Assembly (NCBI RefSeq): GCF_910594005.1
Contig: NC_057820.1
Span: forward strand, 5,275,001 to 5,339,000
Reading direction: 5' to 3'
Source: Cervus elaphus
Lineage: Eukaryota; Chordata; Mammalia; Artiodactyla; Cervidae
Length of the DNA: 64,000 nt
The notes under the pieces were generated by a model. The model was not told the DNA's origin. It saw only the letters and a program-made list of their open reading frames with translations, and searched no databases. Shown here one piece after another: positions 58,468 through 64,000 of this stretch (the stretch's first letter is position 1; every line of letters begins with the position of its first letter). The position numbers and the translations under genes are program-made.

Positions 58468-58764
58468 TCTGCCCCTGTTGCTATTGTTCGGTCACTAAGT
58501 CATGTCTGACTCTTTACAACCCCATGGACTGTGGCACACCAGGCTCCTCTGTCATCCACTGTCTCCCAGAGCTTGCTCAAACTCATGTCCATTGAGTCGG
58601 TGATGCCATCCAACCATCTCATCCTCTGTCACCCCCTTCTCCTCCTGCCTTCAGTCTTTCCCAGCATCAGGGTCTTTTCCAGAGTCTGCTCTTCGCATCA
58701 AGTGGCCAAAGTATTGGAGCTTCAGCTTCAGCATCAGTCCTTCAGCTTCAGCATCAATCTGCCC
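58468..58764 (-). mobile_element. BovB LINE 3' fragment with 7-bp TSD
   Basis: Antisense BovB 3' end, 58475-58757. The repeat tctgccc lies at 58468-58474 and 58758-58764. A small local duplication (cttcagcttcagcatca) is visible at the right end. Confidence 0.88.
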
Positions 58765-58799
58765 TTAAACAACAACGTCTCATGCATAACCAAAATAAT

Positions 58800-58930
58800 G
58801 CTTTCATACCTAACAAACAATAACAACTTAATATTATCTAATGTTCCCTATACTCAGATTTCCCAATCATCTCATAGATACTTTTATAATAGGCTTACAC
58901 ATTGCATTTGGTCTCTTTTATTCAAGGAGA
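58800..58930 (-). repeat. Probable old L1 3' fragment
   Basis: Text such as tactcagatttcccaatc, ctcatagatacttttata and cacattgcatttggtc resembles antisense L1ME/L1MC 3' UTR. Confidence 0.45.
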
Positions 58931-59612
58931 ATCCCGTGCTCTCCCTGACTTATTAAAAACCCAGATCAGAGAGAGACAAATATCAAATATCATATGCATA
59001 TCACTTATATGCATAGTCTGAAAGAAATGATACAAATGAACATATTTACAAAGTTGAAATAGACTCTCAGACATAAAAAAAAATGAACTTAAGATAATGA
59101 AAGGGGAAAGAGGTAGGGTGGCAGAGCGGGAGGGATACGTTGGGATTTCGAGATTAACAGATACACCACTCCATATAAATAGACACCAACAAGGGCCCAC
59201 TTATAGCACAGGCAACTATAGTCAATATTCTATAATAACATATAATGGAAAAGGATTTGAAAATTGGGTTTCCCTGGTGGCTCAGACAGTAAAGAATCTA
59301 CCTGCAATGTGGGGGACGTGAGTTCCATCCCCGGGTCAGGAAGACCCCCTGGAGGAGGAAATGGCAACCCACTCCAGTGTTCTTGCTGGAGAATCCCATG
59401 GACAGAGGAGTCTGGCAGGCTACAGTTCATGGGGTCACAAAGATTTGGACATGACTGAGTGACTAACACTTTCACTTCATATACACACATATATATATGT
59501 ATATAGAGAGAGATAAACCTGAATCACTACGCTACACCTGAAACTAACACAACATTGTCAATCAACTATACTCCAGTCAAAAAGAAAGAAAAAGAAAGCA
59601 AGCCAACTGCCC
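58931..59612 (+). mobile_element. L1 3' end split by a Bov-tA
   Basis: Left piece to 59265: catatcacttatatgcatag, cagatacaccactccat, gcccacttatagcacagg. Right piece 59479-59612: acacctgaaactaacacaac, tcaactatactccagtc, then an A-rich tail. Confidence 0.82.
59266..59478 (+). mobile_element. Bov-tA SINE inside L1
   Basis: ggtttccctggtggctcag to gactaacactttcacttc; full length. Confidence 0.92.
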
Positions 59613-59671
59613 ACAGAATCTACATTATGATTGTTTCCTGATGGTGTAATTTTCCTTATTCCTCCAGGGTT

Positions 59672-59835
59672 GACTTTTACTTATTCATTTATTTATTTAT
59701 TTTTTGACTGAAGGATAATTGCTTTACAGAATTTTGCTGTTTTCTGTCAAACCTCAGGATGAATCAGCCATAGGTGTACACATACCCCCTCCCTCCCAAG
59801 CCTCCCTCCCATCTCCCTCACCATCCCGTGCCCCT
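59672..59835 (-). mobile_element. Ruminant L1 3' UTR fragment, minus strand
   Basis: Text gactgaaggataattgcttt, gatgaatcagccataggtg and the ccctccctcccaagcctcc stretch is the antisense 3' UTR characteristic of ruminant L1. Confidence 0.75.
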
Positions 59836-61349
59836 AGGTTGATACAGAGGCTCCTGAGAAACTCAAGTGATAACAAGAAGCTATTAATAGATCCAGAAGG
59901 CTTAGGTTCACATGTAACACTCCGTACATAGTGTCATTTACTTTGCAAAGCTTTTTTTTCTTTTTTTTAAGTATCTACCATGTTTTTAGCTCTGGGAGTT
60001 GCAAAGGTGAACACCATATGATATAGTCTTGCCATAAAAGATCTTACAGCCTCATAGGAGAGAAAGGCATGTAAACCAATCAATGGAATGGTATAGGGTC
60101 CATGGAGGATTTGTGTGGGGATGTAAATTCCAATGGGGAATCAAGGTGGCATGAGGAAGTGGTGAATGAGCTGGCTCTGGAGAGAACCGTACTGTCTGTC
60201 AACCAAAGAAGGGAGAGTGAAGCAGGCACAGTGAGCCTGGAACCCACGTGTCTAAAGGCAGAGACGCATAAACACACGGGGACAGGTTGTGCAGGGCCTT
60301 AGCTGCCAAATCAAGGAATTTGGACTTCGTATTTTGAGCAACAGCAAGCCCAGGAAGGATTTGATCGAGGGAGATTTTCAGCTCTGTGTGTAGTTCTTAG
60401 CTTCTCAGCATGAAAAGTTATTCCAGAAATTGCCCTCCCAGCCCAAAGTGGACTCCGTAAGTCCTGTTTTGATTCCTCGGCATGTGGTTCCAGACAAAAG
60501 CTTGACATTTGTCATTTGAGAGGTCCTGATGCCATGTTTATTCTGCCCTTTGGTCCATTAAGTGGCCTTTGTAACCATGGCAACATGGTTTGGGTTCTCC
60601 ATCTAGCAGCGTACAAAGAACAGATAGGATTGCTATGTGCGCTGTGTATTCTTTTCCTGCTCTGCCCAGCGATGCTAACCAAGTTGCAGTGGAAGCAGAC
60701 CATCGGATAGTGCCAGCTGCCTCTTCTTCAACCCTTTTTGCTCATTAATGGTTGAAAGAGTAATTGTGGTACCTGCTCAGAGGAACCAATAAATAAAAGG
60801 CAGGTTCCCACCTCTGGGAAACTGTGCAAGGGGCTCAAAGAAAGAAACCAACTGGAAGTACTAAAATGGAGACAAGACCACCATCTGTTGCTTCCGTACA
60901 AAGCGATGACCTCACATTCACTCATCTTGTTTGCACACAGAGGCCAGAAGCCCGATGTAAGATCTTTACAAAATATTACCTTCCACCCCCTACCTACATA
61001 CATTTCCATCAAGGTGAGACTTAGGCACTAATTTTTCAAAATTTCCAGGAGATTCCAATGCAAATGAGTTTGCAAATATAAGAGAGGGGAGGGAAAAAAA
61101 CAAACAAAAACTATCCTCTTTTGTATTTGGTACAGTATCTGGGGTCTGTGAATTAAACTTACAGAAAAGAGATTAACAAGAGAAAAGGTTAATTTTAGGT
61201 GTTTATGGAGACTTCAAAGAGAAGAAGTGAAAACCCCAAAGAGGTGGCTGGACACAGGAATGTATATACCATTTTAACAAAAAGTGATAAAGAGTTAAGA
61301 GCCCAGACAAAGGAAAAGGAAATTTGGGGCTTCCAGAGAGATGGTGCTG
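59836..61349. other. Unassigned sequence with probable old repeats
   Basis: 59960-60370 resembles a widespread ancient mammalian repeat (cagggccttagctgcc, ggaatttggacttcg) that I cannot name. 61120-61345 may be part of an LTR. 60371-61110 is unique to my eye. No gene recognised. Confidence 0.35.
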
Positions 61350-61634
61350 TTCATTGTTGTTAAGTTGCTAAGTCGTGACCAACTCTGCAACCCCACAGAC
61401 TGCAGCACACCAGACTTCCCTGTCCTTCACTATCTCAGGGAGTTTGGTCAAACTCATGTTCACTGAGTTGATGATGTCATCCAACCATCTCATCCTCTGT
61501 TGCCCCCTTCTCCTTTTGCCCTCAATCTTTCTCAGCATCAGGGTCTTTTCCAACGAGTCGGCTCTTTGTATCAGGTAGCCAAAATATTGGAGCTTCAGCT
61601 TCAGCATCAGTCCTTCCAGTGAATATTCAGGGTT
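61350..61634 (-). mobile_element. BovB LINE 3' fragment, minus strand
   Basis: Antisense BovB tail from ttcattgttgttaagttgc to gtgaatattcagggttg, about 285 bp. Confidence 0.88.
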
Positions 61635-61734
61635 GCTTTCACTTAAGAAGTGTAGCCAACAATTTACAGAGGCCAGTAATAGTCAAAGACAAAGAAACCA
61701 ATCAATAAATATTACTAAACACTGTGTTTATATT

Positions 61735-61935
61735 TCTCTGCTCTTTGATTTTTTTTCCCAGGGCACATTTCACCATCTAACATAATTCATTCATTGATTA
61801 AGTATATTATTTACTGTTTGTCTGCTCATGCTGGAATATAAGTTCCTTTGTGTCTGTGTTTTGTGATTGTCCCAAGTCCTAGCTCAATGCCTTGCACATA
61901 GTAAGCAGTCAGAACTAATTACTGAAGGAAATGCA
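61735..61935 (+). repeat. L2 LINE 3' end
   Basis: Sense L2: catttcaccatctaacata, tgctggaatataagttcc, ctcaatgccttgcacatag, then cagtcagaactaattactg. Confidence 0.7.
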
Positions 61936-62420
61936 TGAATGAAAGATGAATGGTACCTGTCTTCTGGGGATCAGGTCGCATTAACAAAATGTGCTAGGGC
62001 TTGACTTACAAATCCAAATTGCAGTTTATGAATTAATCCAACCCCTTTTGGATTACTAGGAAGCACCAGAAGTTTGTTGAAAGCAGGTCCCTTCAGAGAG
62101 CAAATCAACATCAGCAGTCAGCATGGTGAGCCAAGAAGAAAACTTAGCACTTCGATGTCCTTTAAAGCTAGTCTCATCTAAATGGATGCTGCAAACAGAT
62201 TTTTTTTCCCCCACTTTGGGGATTTTTCTGTTTAGATCCTTGGAACCTACTTTACTTCATTTGCAAACTAATTCAGTGAAAGTATTATGATCCGTGCTTA
62301 TTGGAACAGCAGTTTTAGCAATTTTGAAGAAATAGTTACTTTAGACTCCAGATTTTTAACTATTTAAGAGCAGTGTCCTAGTTTTGGGGGCTAGCACACA
62401 CAAGGAATTTTCTATTAAAC
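61936..62420. other. Unassigned unique sequence
   Basis: No feature recognised. Confidence 0.35.
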
Positions 62421-62421
62421 A

Positions 62422-62478
<57 letters not shown>
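62421..62478. repeat. Compound (TC)n(TA)n microsatellite
   Basis: About thirteen TC units run directly into about fifteen TA units. Confidence 0.95.
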
Positions 62479-62481
<3 letters not shown>

Positions 62482-62939
62482 AAAATATATACACTTGTTA
62501 AAATGGAACCAAATAATTAATCCCCACTTCATAAATGGAAAGGTAAAAATTTGAACTAGGTCTTTTCTCTTTCCATGGCCCAGGCTGATGAAAATCATGA
62601 TTCCTAAATTTTCTGAGTGTTACCCACATGCCAGGCATTGTTCTAAATACTTTGTATTTTTTAATTCAGGTTCCTGGTGAGAAGGAATTTAAGTTCAAGT
62701 TGCCTTCCTCCAGGGCACAGCTTTATCTGTGTGTTTTCACGTCCCTGAGATTGGCTCTTATGCATAGAAAACACTACTCTAGTTGTATTTTGCCTTAAAT
62801 AATTCATATTCAATTTATTAAAGTGACAGATTCACAAAATCTAATTGTCCCTTAGGATTTTAGCTTCATTCTTATAAATTTATGCTCCCTTTATAAATCA
62901 AGCAAATTCATTTATTTATTTCTGAAAAGTAATGATGAC
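62479..62939. other. Unassigned sequence
   Basis: A possible MIR/L2 scrap at 62610-62680 (atgccaggcattgttctaa). Otherwise no feature. Confidence 0.35.
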
Positions 62940-63860
62940 TTAATTCTTTTTATTTTGGGAAAATTTTAAACATACACAAAAATTGAATGGATAAAATAAT
63001 AAATTAGCAGGAAGGCATCCCTCAATTTCAAAGATCATCAGCTAATGGCTAATTTATTTCATCCATACTTCCACCCACTTCCCCCTCTGTTATTATTATG
63101 AGCTAATCCTGTGTCAAAGCATTTTATCCATAAATATGTCCATATATACATTAAAATGGTAAAAGCTCATACTCACAAACACTCAGAATTTGAAATGTGT
63201 TGAATATTGCATAGTTTATTGGTAAGAATTCATACTTCATGACTTAGATTTCAACGTCTTATTAGTCATAAATTTAGACATGTTTTCATATGCTTATCCA
63301 AGAGTAGAGATCCTCTTACGTGAATAATTTGTTCATGTCTCTTACTTACACACCGCCATTAATATTTGTATTGATTTGAGGAAGTTTTTTGAAAGTTTCA
63401 TTCTTTGAAACCCCATGGACTGTATGTAGCCTGCCAGGTTCTTCTGTCCATGGGATTCTCCAGGCAAGAATACGGGAGTGGGTAGCAATTCCTTTCTTCA
63501 GGGGATCTTCCCGACCCAGATATTGAACCCAGGTCTCCCACATTGCAAGCAGGTTGCTTACCATCTGAGCCATCAAGAAAGCCCTTCAACTCTTATTGCT
63601 CTAAAATAAATCATTCTAAAACTGAAAAAACAGGTTAAAAACTCCTTTAAAAACATAGCCCTGTGTTATTATTATACAGGAACAAATTAGCAATAAATTA
63701 CTAATATCAAGTGTCCAGTCTTATTAAATTTCAGATTGTCTCATAAAATCACCTCTTTAAAAACATTTTGTTAGTCTGGGTCAGAATTTAATAATATTCA
63801 TATATTGCCATAGTTTGATAAGTATTTTAAACTTATTTTAACCTATAGATTGCTTTCCTC
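62940..63860 (-). mobile_element. Old L1 3' UTR, minus strand, split by Bov-tA
   Basis: Antisense L1ME/L1MC-type text: catacacaaaaattgaatgg, cttccacccacttccccc, atccataaatatgtcc; after the SINE, taatatcaagtgtccagtc and cagattgtctcataaaatc. Confidence 0.65.
63391..63583 (-). mobile_element. Bov-tA SINE
   Basis: Minus-strand copy from gaaaccccatggactgtatg to gtctcccacattgcaag and ctgagccatcaagaaagcc. The left tail is slightly shortened. Confidence 0.9.
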
Positions 63861-64000
63861 TCTCTTTTCTACTATTAGTTTATTTTGAATAAAATGAGTC
63901 ATTCGTTTCATAGTTCTTTCTTCACAGTTATGATAAAACTACAATTCACATAATTACTCAATTGCATTATTTCTCAAAGCAAGTACAACAGTGTCAAAAT

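Noticed and set aside
60516..60710. 64-codon frame with a hydrophobic middle
   Set aside because: Not recognised, short, without transcript signals; indistinguishable from chance.

Overview
This window is nuclear DNA from a ruminant mammal, most likely a bovid (cattle, buffalo, sheep or goat type). I recognise at least nine insertion events of the RTE-type LINE BovB. There are also over twenty-five tRNA-headed Bov-tA/Bov-A SINE copies, four artiodactyl CHR-type SINEs and several L1 3' ends of the artiodactyl kind. Older mammalian repeats (MIR, L2, L1M, MLT1-like LTRs, a hAT fossil) lie beneath them. The species cannot be told from this. Family names come from memory of the consensus sequences; no alignment was run, so most repeat edges are good to about 5-20 bases.

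I find no convincing host protein-coding gene, no structural RNA gene, no CpG island and no CRISPR array. Every long open frame I examined is LINE coding remnant, SINE read-through, repeat or chance. The window is best read as intergenic or deep-intronic sequence.

Layout. 0-10 kb: SINEs, a nested hAT fossil, an LTR-like block, an L1 3' end split by a BovB, and a repeat-poor stretch at 6.5-8.1 kb. 10-14 kb: mostly unique, with MIR, L2 and a Bov-tA dimer. 14.2-19.5 kb: one old minus-strand L1 interrupted by a BovB, two Bov-tA and a CHR SINE. 19.9-22.0 kb: two opposed L1 fragments. 25.2-29.3 kb: a near full-length BovB with an inverted 5' part and a perfect 13-bp target-site duplication. 30-39 kb: mixed SINEs, MIR, L2 and LTRs. 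39.6-42.1 kb: the longest stretch without young repeats. 43.7 kb: a 21-bp minisatellite inside an old LTR-like repeat. 44.6-52 kb: L1, MIR and SINEs, then a BovB with a 77-bp internal duplication. 53-64 kb: MLT1-like LTR, an inverted L1, a 1.9-kb minus-strand BovB, an ERVL-like LTR, and L1/L2/BovB tails.

The units do not act together as a pathway. What the sequence records is an order of events: L1M, MIR, L2 and LTR first, then CHR SINEs and ruminant L1, then BovB and Bov-tA. Duplicated target sites let several of these steps be read directly. I see no evidence for a new biological system. The most unusual items are the inverted BovB, a 47-bp flanking duplication around one SINE, the minisatellite, and small rearranged SINE/LINE composites.
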